From NCBI RefSeq assembly GCF_014863355.1, contig NZ_JACZEP010000001.1, positions 744,001 through 808,000 of the forward strand: a stretch of DNA of 64,000 bases, in the 5' to 3' direction. Both the position numbers and the translations under genes were made by a program. Each line of letters begins with the position of its first letter. Position 1 is the first letter of the stretch. The notes below the pieces were generated by a model. It had not been told where the DNA came from, ran no database searches, and saw only the letters and a list, made by a program, of their open reading frames with translations. Origin of the DNA: Aminobacter carboxidus. GTDB lineage: Bacteria; Pseudomonadota; Alphaproteobacteria; Rhizobiales; Rhizobiaceae. Of the stretch, positions 28,101 to 38,774 are shown piece after piece.

Positions 28101-31100
28101 ATGAATATTCAGACCGACCCGCGCCGGATCAAAGAAGTAGTGCCGAGCTTTCCGGCCGTGGCCGAACAGCCTATCAGGGCGACGGTCCTGCATGAGGACC
28201 GGCTGCGCACGACGGGCGAAAGCATGGCCCGCAAGGAGCTGCGCTCCTATTTCGGTCTCGAGGCATTCGATTTCCACGCCCGCATCCGCGAGAGCGCCAA
28301 GAAGATTCTGCAGGTCTATCGCGACACCAATGCCGCGCAGGGCAGGGGCGAGCCTATCACGCCGGCCGCGCAATGGCTGCTCGACAACAATTACCTGGTC
28401 GAAGAGACGATCTATCAGGTCAAGCGCGACCTGCCCAAGCGCTTCTACCGCGAACTGCCGACCATCGACCTCGGCAACGGCCAGTCGGTGCCCCGCGCGC
28501 TCGCCATCGCCTGGGTCTATGTCGCGCATTCCGACAGCACCGTTTCGGCGCAGATGTTCAAGGCGATCGTCGAGGGCTACCAGGCCGTCGAGCCGCTGCA
28601 CATTGGCGAGTTGTGGGCGCTGCCGTCGCTATTGCGGTTCGTATTGGTCGAAAACCTGCGCCGCATCGCCGTTCGGGTGAACCGGGCGCGCGAGATGCGG
28701 GCCATTGCCAACGACGTCGCCGACCGCTTGCAGAGCGTGCAGGAACAGGACGACGGCCTTGCCCTACTCAGGGCCTATGCGGCGCACGCCCGCGATACGA
28801 CCTTTGCGACGCAACTGCTCTATCGCTTGCGCGACGGTTCGCAGAACGCCGGCAAGGCCTTGATCTGGCTTGAAAACGAGCTTGAGAAGTCGGGCAGCGA
28901 CGCCGAAGAGATCATCATCGGCGAACACCACACGCTGTCGAGCGGCAACGTCACCACCGGCAACATCATTCGTGGCCTGCGCCTGATCAACGACCAGGAC
29001 TGGACCGTCTGGTTCGAGGACGTCAGCCGCGTCGACACGCTGTTGCGCGAGCGCACCAATTTCGCCGAGCTCGATTTCGCATCGCGCGACCAGTATCGCA
29101 CCGCTATCGAGGAACTGGCGCGTCACTCGAAGCTGTCGGAATTCCAGGTCGCCGAACAGGCAACCGACTTCGCCCTCACCGAAACACCGTCTTCCACCGA
29201 GGATCGTGCCGGACTGCAAAAGGAATGCACTGATGTCGGCTTCTTCCTCGTCGGTCCGCGCCGGCAGGAACTGGAGCAGTCGATCGGCTATCGCCCGACC
29301 ATCGGACGCATCGCCAACCGCGCTTTCCGCAAGACCAACTGGCTCGGCATCGCCCTTCCGGTCTTTGCCCTGACCGTGCTGCTGCTTTTCCTTGCCGGCA
29401 ATGCCCTGGCGGCACTTGGCCTGCCTACGGCAGCCGTCGTTGTGATGCTGGTGCTGTTTTCGGTGCCGGCCAGCGAGGGCGCGCTCGCCTTCTTCAACAC
29501 CATCGTGCTGAAGTTCCTCGAGCCGACCCGCCTCATCGGTTACGAATTCAAGGACGGCGTTCCGGCCGAAGCCAGGACACTGGTCGTGGTGCCGTCGCTG
29601 ATCGGCTCGCGCGACGATGTCGAGGAAAACATCCGCAACATCGAGGTCCATCACCTCGCCAACATGTCGGGCGAGATCCATTTCGCCGTGCTGTCGGATT
29701 GGCCCGACAGCCAGGCCGAGATATCGGTCGGCGACCGTGAGATCTATGACTACGCCCGTCGCGAGATCGCCAGGCTCAATCAGCGCTACCCGAGCAAGGG
29801 CGCGCCGCTGTTTTACCTGCTGCATCGCCGCCGGCTCTACAATCCGGCACAGGGCTGCTGGATGGGCTGGGAGCGCAAGCGCGGCAAGCTGCACGAACTG
29901 AACCTTCTGCTCCGCGGCGACGCCGACACCACCTTCCTGCCGACCGACACGCCGCTGCCCGACAACATCGTCCACGTCATGACGCTCGATGCCGACACGC
30001 GCATGACGCGCGGCGTGGTCACCAAGCTGGTCGGCAAGATGTGCCACCCGCTCAACCGGCCGGAGTTCGACGCCGACAAGCGTTTGGTGACGTCAGGTTA
30101 CGCGATCCTGCAGCCGCGCGTGACGCCATCGCTGACGACGGGTGACGAGGCCTCGTTCTTCCAGCGTGTGTTTTCGGCCCATCGTGGCCTCGATCCTTAC
30201 GTCTTTGCCGTGTCCGACCTCTACCAGGACGTGTTCGGCGAAGGCACCTTCACCGGCAAGGGCCTCTACCATGTCGACGCGATGGAAGCAGCGCTCAAGG
30301 GGCGCATCGCCGAGAACACCATCCTTTCGCACGACCTGCTTGAGGGCGCGCTTGCCCGCTCGGCGCTGGTCACCGACGTCGAAGTGGTCGAGGATTATCC
30401 AACCCGCTACTCGGTCGACGCCTCGCGCCAGCATCGCTGGGCCCGTGGCGACTGGCAGCTGCTCGGCTACATCTTCGACCCGAAGTCGGGTGTTCCGGCA
30501 CTTTCGCGCTGGAAGATGGTCGACAACCTGCGTCGTTCGCTGACGCCGATCTTCTGGGTCATGGCGGCGATTGCCGGCTGGACGCTGCTGCCATTCACCC
30601 AGGCCGCCCAGTGGCAGGCATTGCTGATCCTCAGCCTGTTCATGGCGCCGACATTCGACATCATCGATGCCATCTTGCCCAAGAACCGCGAAGCGACTCC
30701 GCGCGGCCATTTCAGCGCGCTGGGCCGCGACCTCGCTTTTGGGACGGCGATGGTGGCGCTCAAGGTCGTGCTGATGGCGCATCTGGCCTGGATGATGGGC
30801 GACGCGATCATCCGCACGCTCTATCGTCTTTTCGTCAGCCGCGAGAACCTGCTGGAGTGGCGCACGGCCTCGCAGGCACACAAATCGGGCGGCAACGATC
30901 TGGCTGCCTACTACCGCATGATGTATGGCGCCGCGATCATCGCGGCGGTCGGCCTGGTCCTGCCTGTCATGACGGATTCGACCGGCGCATTTGTCGCCTT
31001 CGCCTTTGCCATCTTCTGGGCCGGTTCGCCGGCTTTCGCCTGGCTGATCAGCCGCTCGGCTGAAACCGAAGACCGGCTGCACGTCGCATCCTGGGACGTC

Positions 31101-34100
31101 CACACGCTGCGCACCGTGGCGCGCCGCACATGGCACTACTTCGAGACCTTCGTCACGCCGGAACAGAACCACCTGCCGCCGGACAATTTCCAGGAAAATC
31201 CAACCGGCGTCATCGCCACGCGCACCTCGCCGACCAACATCGGCGTCTATCTTCTGTCGGTCGTCTCGGCCCGCGACTTCGGCTGGATCAGCCTTGCCGA
31301 TGCGGTGTCGCGCATCGACGCCACCGTTTCGACCATCGAGAAGATGGAGCGTTTCCGTGGCCATCTCTACAACTGGTACGAAACCACCAGTCTCCGGCCG
31401 CTTTATCCGCTCTATGTCTCGAGCGTCGACAGTGGCAATCTCGCCGGTCATCTCGTGGCGGTCGCCGCCGCCTGCTCCGAATGGGCGGAAGCGCCGTCGG
31501 TGCACCTCCAGGGCGACTTCGAAGGCATTCTCGACATCGTTTCGATCATCGAGGAGAGCGTTGCCGACCTGCCTGATGATCGCCGCCAATTGAGGCCGCT
31601 GCGCCAGCGGCTGATCGACCGCATCGACGGCATGCGCCGTGCCGTGGAAACCATCAAGTCGCAGCCGGAAATGGCCTCGATCCGCACCATCAACCTTGCC
31701 GTCTTGTCGGGTGAAATCCGCAAGCTCGCCGGCGCGATCCACACCGAGGCGGCGTCGACCAAGAGCGATGTCCTTGCCGATTGGGCGAGGACACTCGAAA
31801 TCACTTGCGAGGCGCATGTGCATGACGCGCACAGCGACGACCAGGCTGTGGCGGCGCTGCGCACCAAGCTGATGGAACTGCGCGAGCGCACCCGCAAATT
31901 CGCCTTCGAGATGAACTTCTCGTTCCTGATGCGCAACGAACGCAAGCTTCTGTCGATCGGCTACCGCGTCGAGGAGCATCAGCTCGACGAAAGCTGCTAC
32001 GACCTGCTGGCCTCCGAGGCGCGGCTGACCAGCCTGTTCGGCATCGCCAAGGGCGACATCTCGACCGAGCATTGGTTCCGGCTTGGCCGCCCGATCGTCG
32101 AGATCGGCTTCCAGGGCGCGCTGATGTCGTGGTCGGGCTCGATGTTCGAGTACCTGATGCCGCCGCTGGTCATGAAGGAGCCGCAGGGCGGCATCCTCAA
32201 CCAGACCAACAAGCTCATCGTTCACCGCCAGATCCAGTATGGCCGGTCGAAGGGCATTCCGTGGGGCATCTCGGAAGCGGCCTACAATGGCCGCGACCGG
32301 GAGCTGACCTACCAGTACACCAACTTTGGCGTGCCGGGCCTTGGCCTCAAGCGTGGCCTTGGCCAGAACACCGTCATTGCGCCCTACGCGACGGTGCTGG
32401 CGGCGCAGTTCCTGCCGAGCGAGGCGACGGCGAACCTGAGGCGCTTGCGCAAACTTGGCGCGCTTGGCCGCTACGGCTATTACGATGCCGTCGACTACAC
32501 CCCGCAACGCGTGCCCGAAGGCACCGATCATGCGGTCGTCTACAACTACATGGCCCATCACCAGGGCATGTCGATCGTGGCGATCGCCAATGCGATCTTC
32601 GAAGGCCGCATGCGCGACCGCTTCCACAGCGATCCCGTGATCGAGGCCGCCGAGCTGCTGCTTCAGGAAAAGGCACCGCGCGACATCCCTGTCGCCACCG
32701 TCCGCACCGAAGTTGCCGAACACACCAAGGACGAGACCGCAGATCACAGCGCCGACACCCGCCTTGTGCTCAATCCGATGCGCGCGTTGCGTTCGACAAA
32801 CCTGATGTCGAATGGCCGCTACTCGGTCATGGTGACTGCAACAGGTTCCGGCTACAGCCGCTGGAACGACATGGCGATCACGCGCTGGCAGCCGGATCCG
32901 ACCGAGGATCGGCTTGGCACCTACCTGTTTCTGCGTGACACCGAGACCGGCGACTGGTGGTCCGCGACTTCAGAACCGAAGCGCGCCACCGGCGAGCAGA
33001 CCCAGACCCTGTTCTGCGACGACAAGGCGAGCTTCATCAAGACGGTCGGCACGCTGCGCAGCGAGGTCGAATGCATCGTCGTCTCCGAAGGCAATGGTGA
33101 GGCCCGCAAGGTCACCATCTGGAACGACGCTGCCGTCGACCGCCACATCGAGGTGACCTCATTCGCCGAACTGGTGCTTGCGCCGGAGGCCAATGACAAC
33201 GCCCATCCGGCGTTCTCCAAGATGTTCGTCGAGACCGAGATCACCCACAATGGCAGCGCCATCCTGGCGACGCGGCGCACCCGTGCCGCCAACGAGCCGT
33301 CGGTCGTTGCGGCGCATTTCGTCACCGACCAGTCGGGCTTTGTGCGCGACACCGAGGCCGAGACCGACCGCCGCGCCTTCATCGGTCGTGGCCGCACCAT
33401 CGCCGATCCGGCGGCGTTCGATCCGGGCGCAAAGCTTTCTGGCAGCGCCGGCTTCACGCTCGATCCAGTCGCTGCCCTGCGTCGCCGCGTCCGCGTGCCG
33501 GCCAACAAGAAGGTCACGCTGACCTATTGGACGATCGTCGGCTCGACGCGCGAAGAGGTCGAGGAAACGGTCGCCAAGCTCGACCATCCCGAAGGCTTCC
33601 AGCGCCAGGCCATGCTGTCCTGGACCCGTTCGCAGGTGCAGACGCGCCATCTCGGCCTCAACCTTGCCGATGCCGCCAATGTGCAGAAGCTCGCGCGTTT
33701 CCTGATCTATCCCGACCCGTTCCTGCGCCTGTCGGCAGACGCCATCGCTTCCGGCCTTGGCCGGCAGTCGGCGCTGTGGCCGATGGCGATCTCGGGCGAT
33801 TTCCCGATCCTGGCGATCAGAATCGGCGACGTCGCCGACATCGAGATCGTCGCCCAGGCGCTGCGTTTCCAGGAATACATGCGCGCCCGCGGCCTCGTTG
33901 CCGATCTCGTCATCGTCAATGAGCAGGCGTCGTCCTATGTCCAGGACCTGCAGCAGGCGATCGAGCACCTGTGCGAGAACAGCCGCCTGCGCGGCAAGGA
34001 ACTCGGACCGCGCCAGCATATCTTCGCCGTCCGCCGTGACCTCATGGACGAGGCGTCGTACCGCACCTTGCTCGCGGTCGCCCGGGTGTGCCTGCACACC

Positions 34101-36656
34101 CGCAACGGCACCATCTTCGATCAGATCGAACGCGCCGAGGCGGCAGCGCTTCAGGCCCGTGACGCGCTTGCTGCTGCCCAGGCTACCGACCGGTCGGAAA
34201 CCTCCGCGCTGCAAACCTCGCCTTCGCGCGGCGCCCGCAAGAGCGGCGGTGACGGTCTGTCGTACTGGAACGGTTTCGGTGGCTTCGACGCCGAGGGCCG
34301 CGACTATGTCGTGCGTCTCAACGGCACACGGTCGACGCCGCAGCCCTGGATCAACGTCATCGCCAATGCCGGTTTCGGCTTCCACGCTTCGGCCGAAGGC
34401 GCTGCCTTCACCTGGAGCCGCAACAGCCGCGACTACCAGCTGACGCCGTGGTCGAACGACCCCGTCACCAACCGTCCGGGCGAGGCGATCTACATTTTCG
34501 ATCGTGCCAGCGGCAGGACCTACTCGCCGATTGCGGCCGTCGCCCGTGAAGCGGGCGCAAGCTACGAGGCGCGCCACGGCCAGGGTTTCTCGACCTTCCG
34601 CTCGAAGCGCGGCACGCTGGCAACCGAGCTGACACACCTGGTCGATCCGAACGATCCGGTTCGCGTTTCGCGGCTGAAGATCGAAAATTCGGGCGCGGTG
34701 CCGGCCAAGCTCAAGGTCTATGCCTATGCCGAGTGGGTGCTGGGCAACAGCCGGGCAAAGACGGCCCCCAACATCGTCTCGTCGCTCGATGAGGCGACAG
34801 GTGCGCTTTTCGCCCGTAACACCTATGGCCTCGATTTCGGCGAGCGCGTTGCTTTCATGGCCATGGATGGCAAGGCGACCTCGGTAACCTCTGACCGCAA
34901 TGAGTTCATCGGCAACGGCGGCAACGTCGAGTCACCGCGCGCCGTGACCCTCGGTGCCGAGCTGACCGGACGCGTCGAGGCGGGTGTCGATCCATGCGCG
35001 GCGATATCGAGGGATGTCGAAGTGCCCGCCGGCGGCTCGATTTCATTGCTCTGGCTGCTCGGCGATGCCGGGTCGGACGAGGAAGCGAGTGCGCTGGTCT
35101 CCCGTCACCTAAAGGTCGATTTCGACCAGAGGCTGGCGGAAAACGAGCGCAACTGGCGTTCGTTTCTGGGCACGATCGAGGTCGAGACGCCAGACAAGGC
35201 GCTCGACGCCATGGTCAACAACTGGCTGCCTTACCAGAGCCTGGCCTGCCGCATTCGCGCACGCTCGGCCTTCTACCAGGCAAGCGGTGCCTTCGGCTTC
35301 CGCGACCAGTTGCAGGACACGCTCGCGCTGTTGATGCATGATGCAAGCCTCGCCCGTGGGCAGATCCTGAACGCCGCCGGCCGGCAGTTTGCCGAAGGTG
35401 ACGTCCAGCATTGGTGGCTGCCGCGCACAGGTGCCGGCGTGCGCACCATGATTTCCGACGACGTCGTCTGGCTCGCGAGCGCAACCGCGCGCTACGTCAC
35501 GGTCACCGGCGACGCGGCGATCCTCAACGAGCAACTGCCCTTCATCGAAGGCCAGCAGCTGAACCCGGGCGAACACGACGCGTTCTTCACGCCGGAGCTT
35601 TCCAAGAAGAAGGCCTCGCTCTACGAGCACTGCGCCCGTGCGCTCGACCTTGCCATCAAGCGGACCGCCAAGAACGGCCTGCCGTTGATCCTCGGCGGCG
35701 ACTGGAACGACGGCATGAACCGTGTCGGCGAAGAAGGCAGGGGTGACAGCGTCTGGCTTGGCTGGTTCCTATTGCGGACGCTGGGCGAGTTCGCCCCGCT
35801 GGCCAAGGCCGAGGGCGATTCAAAACGCGCCAACGCCTGGGACAAGCACGCCACGGCATTGAAGCGCGCCCTGGAGAATGCGGCCTGGGATGGCGAGTGG
35901 TATCGCCGCGGCAGCTTCGACGACGGCACGCCGCTCGGCTCGCGCAACTCCGACGAATGCAAGATCGACTCGATCGCGCAGTCGTGGAGCGTGATTTCCG
36001 GCGAGGGCGATCCCGCACGTTCGCGCACGGCCATGGCACAAGCGACCAGAATGCTGGTCGACGACGAGTTGAAGCTGATCAAGCTGTTCACCCCGCCATT
36101 CTCCAAGACCGACAAGGAGCCGGGCTACATCAAGTCCTATCCGCCTGGCGTGCGCGAAAATGGCGGCCAGTACACGCATGCCGCGACCTGGTTTGTCATT
36201 GCCTTGGCGGAAATGGGGCAGGTCGACGAGGCCTATCGCTGCTTCTCGATGCTCAACCCGGTCAACCATGCGCTCGACGAGGCCGCTGCCGAGACCTACA
36301 GGGTCGAACCCTATGTGGTTGCAGCCGACGTCTATGCCGACTCCTCCAAGGCAGGCCGAGGCGGCTGGACCTGGTACACCGGTTCGGCGGGCTGGCTCTA
36401 TCGCGCGGCAGTCGAGAGCATCCTCGGCATCAGCCAGCGCGGCAACAGGCTGGTCGTCGCACCGGCCATTCCCAAGCATTGGGAAGGTTATTCGGCGACG
36501 CTCCGTTTGGGTGGTGCCGTCTACAGGTTGCGTGTGGTGAGGGACAAAGCCGCTAAAGCTGCGAAAGCAGAGGTCGATGGCGTGAAGGGCAAGGACGCAT
36601 CTTTTGCCATGCGCGACAGCGGCGAAGTCGACGTTGTGATCCGCATCCCGGCCTAG
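28101..36656 (+). CDS. ndvB: Cyclic beta-1,2-glucan synthase
   Basis: A giant inner-membrane enzyme of about 2,851 residues (Cgs/ChvB/NdvB) that primes, elongates and cyclises beta-1,2-glucan from UDP-glucose. Membrane segments lie near residues 413-480, 815-910 and 943-986. Between them is the GT84 glycosyltransferase domain with a D-x-D motif in MTLDADTRMTRG (about 625) and a Q-x-x-R-W-type motif in SRQHRWARGDWQ (about 775). The long C-terminal half carries repeated glycosyltransferase-36 type modules and a GH94 phosphorylase-like domain with GGDWNDGMNRVGEEGRGDS (about 2,530), which controls ring size in relatives. The start is uncertain: 28101 is preferred over 27924 because the added stretch has non-coding-like codon use. 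ndvA follows after 243 bases. Confidence 0.95.
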   Translation: MNIQTDPRRIKEVVPSFPAVAEQPIRATVLHEDRLRTTGESMARKELRSYFGLEAFDFHARIRESAKKILQVYRDTNAAQGRGEPITPAAQWLLDNNYLVEETIYQVKRDLPKRFYRELPTIDLGNGQSVPRALAIAWVYVAHSDSTVSAQMFKAIVEGYQAVEPLHIGELWALPSLLRFVLVENLRRIAVRVNRAREMRAIANDVADRLQSVQEQDDGLALLRAYAAHARDTTFATQLLYRLRDGSQNAGKALIWLENELEKSGSDAEEIIIGEHHTLSSGNVTTGNIIRGLRLINDQDWTVWFEDVSRVDTLLRERTNFAELDFASRDQYRTAIEELARHSKLSEFQVAEQATDFALTETPSSTEDRAGLQKECTDVGFFLVGPRRQELEQSIGYRPTIGRIANRAFRKTNWLGIALPVFALTVLLLFLAGNALAALGLPTAAVVVMLVLFSVPASEGALAFFNTIVLKFLEPTRLIGYEFKDGVPAEARTLVVVPSLIGSRDDVEENIRNIEVHHLANMSGEIHFAVLSDWPDSQAEISVGDREIYDYARREIARLNQRYPSKGAPLFYLLHRRRLYNPAQGCWMGWERKRGKLHELNLLLRGDADTTFLPTDTPLPDNIVHVMTLDADTRMTRGVVTKLVGKMCHPLNRPEFDADKRLVTSGYAILQPRVTPSLTTGDEASFFQRVFSAHRGLDPYVFAVSDLYQDVFGEGTFTGKGLYHVDAMEAALKGRIAENTILSHDLLEGALARSALVTDVEVVEDYPTRYSVDASRQHRWARGDWQLLGYIFDPKSGVPALSRWKMVDNLRRSLTPIFWVMAAIAGWTLLPFTQAAQWQALLILSLFMAPTFDIIDAILPKNREATPRGHFSALGRDLAFGTAMVALKVVLMAHLAWMMGDAIIRTLYRLFVSRENLLEWRTASQAHKSGGNDLAAYYRMMYGAAIIAAVGLVLPVMTDSTGAFVAFAFAIFWAGSPAFAWLISRSAETEDRLHVASWDVHTLRTVARRTWHYFETFVTPEQNHLPPDNFQENPTGVIATRTSPTNIGVYLLSVVSARDFGWISLADAVSRIDATVSTIEKMERFRGHLYNWYETTSLRPLYPLYVSSVDSGNLAGHLVAVAAACSEWAEAPSVHLQGDFEGILDIVSIIEESVADLPDDRRQLRPLRQRLIDRIDGMRRAVETIKSQPEMASIRTINLAVLSGEIRKLAGAIHTEAASTKSDVLADWARTLEITCEAHVHDAHSDDQAVAALRTKLMELRERTRKFAFEMNFSFLMRNERKLLSIGYRVEEHQLDESCYDLLASEARLTSLFGIAKGDISTEHWFRLGRPIVEIGFQGALMSWSGSMFEYLMPPLVMKEPQGGILNQTNKLIVHRQIQYGRSKGIPWGISEAAYNGRDRELTYQYTNFGVPGLGLKRGLGQNTVIAPYATVLAAQFLPSEATANLRRLRKLGALGRYGYYDAVDYTPQRVPEGTDHAVVYNYMAHHQGMSIVAIANAIFEGRMRDRFHSDPVIEAAELLLQEKAPRDIPVATVRTEVAEHTKDETADHSADTRLVLNPMRALRSTNLMSNGRYSVMVTATGSGYSRWNDMAITRWQPDPTEDRLGTYLFLRDTETGDWWSATSEPKRATGEQTQTLFCDDKASFIKTVGTLRSEVECIVVSEGNGEARKVTIWNDAAVDRHIEVTSFAELVLAPEANDNAHPAFSKMFVETEITHNGSAILATRRTRAANEPSVVAAHFVTDQSGFVRDTEAETDRRAFIGRGRTIADPAAFDPGAKLSGSAGFTLDPVAALRRRVRVPANKKVTLTYWTIVGSTREEVEETVAKLDHPEGFQRQAMLSWTRSQVQTRHLGLNLADAANVQKLARFLIYPDPFLRLSADAIASGLGRQSALWPMAISGDFPILAIRIGDVADIEIVAQALRFQEYMRARGLVADLVIVNEQASSYVQDLQQAIEHLCENSRLRGKELGPRQHIFAVRRDLMDEASYRTLLAVARVCLHTRNGTIFDQIERAEAAALQARDALAAAQATDRSETSALQTSPSRGARKSGGDGLSYWNGFGGFDAEGRDYVVRLNGTRSTPQPWINVIANAGFGFHASAEGAAFTWSRNSRDYQLTPWSNDPVTNRPGEAIYIFDRASGRTYSPIAAVAREAGASYEARHGQGFSTFRSKRGTLATELTHLVDPNDPVRVSRLKIENSGAVPAKLKVYAYAEWVLGNSRAKTAPNIVSSLDEATGALFARNTYGLDFGERVAFMAMDGKATSVTSDRNEFIGNGGNVESPRAVTLGAELTGRVEAGVDPCAAISRDVEVPAGGSISLLWLLGDAGSDEEASALVSRHLKVDFDQRLAENERNWRSFLGTIEVETPDKALDAMVNNWLPYQSLACRIRARSAFYQASGAFGFRDQLQDTLALLMHDASLARGQILNAAGRQFAEGDVQHWWLPRTGAGVRTMISDDVVWLASATARYVTVTGDAAILNEQLPFIEGQQLNPGEHDAFFTPELSKKKASLYEHCARALDLAIKRTAKNGLPLILGGDWNDGMNRVGEEGRGDSVWLGWFLLRTLGEFAPLAKAEGDSKRANAWDKHATALKRALENAAWDGEWYRRGSFDDGTPLGSRNSDECKIDSIAQSWSVISGEGDPARSRTAMAQATRMLVDDELKLIKLFTPPFSKTDKEPGYIKSYPPGVRENGGQYTHAATWFVIALAEMGQVDEAYRCFSMLNPVNHALDEAAAETYRVEPYVVAADVYADSSKAGRGGWTWYTGSAGWLYRAAVESILGISQRGNRLVVAPAIPKHWEGYSATLRLGGAVYRLRVVRDKAAKAAKAEVDGVKGKDASFAMRDSGEVDVVIRIPA

Positions 36657-36665
36657 CCGGGATGC
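36643..36665 (+). terminator. Hairpin across the ndvB stop codon
   Basis: Perfect 10-base stem GCATCCCGGC (36643-36652) / GCCGGGATGC (36656-36665) with a three-base loop, covering the stop codon. No T-run follows, so it may slow decay of the 8.5-kb mRNA or weaken readthrough into ndvA rather than terminate fully. Confidence 0.5.
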
Positions 36666-36899
36666 CCCTGCGTCAACTTGGTTGCCGGCTTTGTCATCAT
36701 TTTGCCGCAACGATGCCTTTTTTCGTTAATTCTCAATTCCTTATCGGATCACAGCAGATTAACGGTCGTAGCCATGTGTTGTTCGATTTTTTTGAACGGA
36801 GCGGCTATCTGCGCATTGTCTTGCGGACCCATGACCGCTATTTGTCGGCTATGGTGCAGTGCACAATAAAGGGACGAACGGGACTCAAGGGGTACCAAA

Positions 36900-38666
36900 G
36901 TGTCGTTGCTTGAAGTTTATTGGAGAGCCCTCCGCTATCTTGCCGCCGACGGCAAGAAGGTCGGGCTGATTTGCGCAGCCAACGTCGTGTTGGCAATCGT
37001 GACCATTGCTGAACCGATTCTTTTCGGGCGTATCATCGATGCCATCGCTGGAAAGACGGAAGTCGTTCCGACAATGGCGCTGTGGGCGAGCTTCGGCGCG
37101 TTCAACATCGTCGCCTTCGTTCTGGTTGCACGCGGTGCCGACCGCCTGGCGCATGCGCGCCGCGGCGAGGTGCTGTGCCAGTCGTTCGAACGCGTCATCA
37201 CCATGCCGCTTTCCTGGCACCAGCAGCGCGGTACGTCGCATTCGCTGCACACCTTGCTGCGCGCGGTCGAAGCGCTGTTCAGCCTGTGGCTCGAATTCAT
37301 GCGCACCCATCTGTCGACGGCGGTGGCCCTGCTGCTGCTGATCCCGACGGCGTTTTCGCTCGACGCGCGCATGTCGCTGGTGCTGATCGTGCTTGGCGCA
37401 CTCTATCTCGCCATCGGCCGGCTCGTCATGCGCAAGACCAAGGAAGGCCAGGCTTCCGTCGAGCGCCACTATCACAAGGTTTTCTCCCACGTCTCGGACT
37501 CGGTCAGCAACGTCGCCGTGCTGCAGAGCTACAACCGTGTCGGCCAGGAGACGGAATCGCTTCGTGCCTATGTGAAGGCGTTGATCACTACGCAGAACCC
37601 GGTGCTCGACTGGTGGGCGCTGGCATCGGCCATGCACCGCCTGGCTTCGACGATCTCGATGATGGTGGTGCTCTTGATCGGCGCCTATCTGGTCAGCAAG
37701 GGCCAGTTGCGCATCGGTGACATCGTTGCCTTCACCGGTTTCGCAGCCCTGCTGATCAGCCGCCTCGACCAGGTCTCGAACTTCGCCAACCAGATCTTCG
37801 ACGCCCGTTCGAAGCTCGAGGAGTTCTATCGCCTCGAGGACGCGGCCGGCGAGAACCGCGAGCCGGAAGGCTTGCGCGAGCTGGAAAACGTCACCGGTCA
37901 TGTCCGCTTCGAAAACGTCGGCTTCGAGTTCCCCAACTCGGGGCAGGGCGTCACCGACGTCTCTTTCGAAGTGCGCGCCGGCCAGACCATCGCCATCGTT
38001 GGCCCCACCGGCGCCGGCAAGACGACGCTGATCAACCTGTTGCAGCGTGTGCACACGCCGCAGCATGGCCGCATCCTGATCGACGGCATTGATACCCGCA
38101 CCGTGACCAAGAAGTCGCTGCGCCACTCGATCGCCACCGTCTTCCAGGACGCCGGCCTGCTCAATCGCTCGATCGAAGACAACATCCGCGTCGGCCGCGC
38201 CAGCGCGAGTTACGAGGAAGTGCACGCTGCCGCCACCGCGGCCGCGGCGCAGGATTTCATCCTGTCCAAGAGCGAAGGCTACGACACCAATGTCGGCGAG
38301 CGTGGCGGCCAGCTTTCCGGCGGCGAACGCCAGCGTATCGCGATTGCCCGCGCCATCCTGAAGAGCGCGCCGATCCTGGTGCTCGACGAGGCGACGAGCG
38401 CGCTCGACGTCGAGACCGAGAACCGGGTCAAGGACGCCATCGACATGCTGCGTGACGGCCGCACGACATTCATCATCGCGCACCGCCTGAGCACTGTCCG
38501 CGATGCCGACCTTGTCGTGTTCATGGATCATGGCCATGTCGTCGAGATGGGTGGCTTCAACGAGCTGTCTACCCGCAACGGCCGTTTCGCTTCGCTGCTG
38601 CGCGCCGGTGGTCTGCTCAATGATGAGGAAGTCCGCCGCGTCACCCATGTCGAGGCCGCGGCCTAG
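36900..38666 (+). CDS. ndvA: Cyclic beta-1,2-glucan exporter (ABC transporter)
   Basis: A 588-residue fused ABC half-transporter. Six membrane segments fill residues 1-300. The ATPase domain carries Walker A GPTGAGKTT, signature LSGGERQRIAIARA, Walker B ILVLDEATSALD and switch histidine IIAHRLST. It moves cyclic beta-1,2-glucan made by NdvB into the periplasm. The N terminus MSLLEVYWRALRYLAADGKK is characteristic of NdvA/ChvA. The GTG start follows AAGGGG. A separate 243-base upstream region suggests its own promoter; a strong terminator follows. Confidence 0.95.
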   Translation: MSLLEVYWRALRYLAADGKKVGLICAANVVLAIVTIAEPILFGRIIDAIAGKTEVVPTMALWASFGAFNIVAFVLVARGADRLAHARRGEVLCQSFERVITMPLSWHQQRGTSHSLHTLLRAVEALFSLWLEFMRTHLSTAVALLLLIPTAFSLDARMSLVLIVLGALYLAIGRLVMRKTKEGQASVERHYHKVFSHVSDSVSNVAVLQSYNRVGQETESLRAYVKALITTQNPVLDWWALASAMHRLASTISMMVVLLIGAYLVSKGQLRIGDIVAFTGFAALLISRLDQVSNFANQIFDARSKLEEFYRLEDAAGENREPEGLRELENVTGHVRFENVGFEFPNSGQGVTDVSFEVRAGQTIAIVGPTGAGKTTLINLLQRVHTPQHGRILIDGIDTRTVTKKSLRHSIATVFQDAGLLNRSIEDNIRVGRASASYEEVHAAATAAAAQDFILSKSEGYDTNVGERGGQLSGGERQRIAIARAILKSAPILVLDEATSALDVETENRVKDAIDMLRDGRTTFIIAHRLSTVRDADLVVFMDHGHVVEMGGFNELSTRNGRFASLLRAGGLLNDEEVRRVTHVEAAA

Positions 38667-38688
38667 ACTTTGCTTCGAACCTGACCTG

Positions 38689-38720
38689 AACGGGGCGCCT
38701 TGGCGCCCCGTTTGCGTTTG
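38689..38720 (+). terminator. Rho-independent terminator after ndvA
   Basis: Perfect 11-base stem AACGGGGCGCC (38689-38699) / GGCGCCCCGTT (38702-38712), two-base apex, then TTGCGTTTG. It lies 23 bases after the ndvA stop. Confidence 0.8.
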
Positions 38721-38774
38721 TCCGCGACGCTGGAACAGATTGCGAAGAAGAGCGCCCAAGGCTATTTAGCGTCC

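Noticed and set aside
30093-32747. Very long open frame on the minus strand (884 codons) inside ndvB
   Set aside because: It is antisense to a certain gene, has low-complexity Arg/His/Asp-rich composition typical of GC-rich antisense frames, and no recognisable domain.
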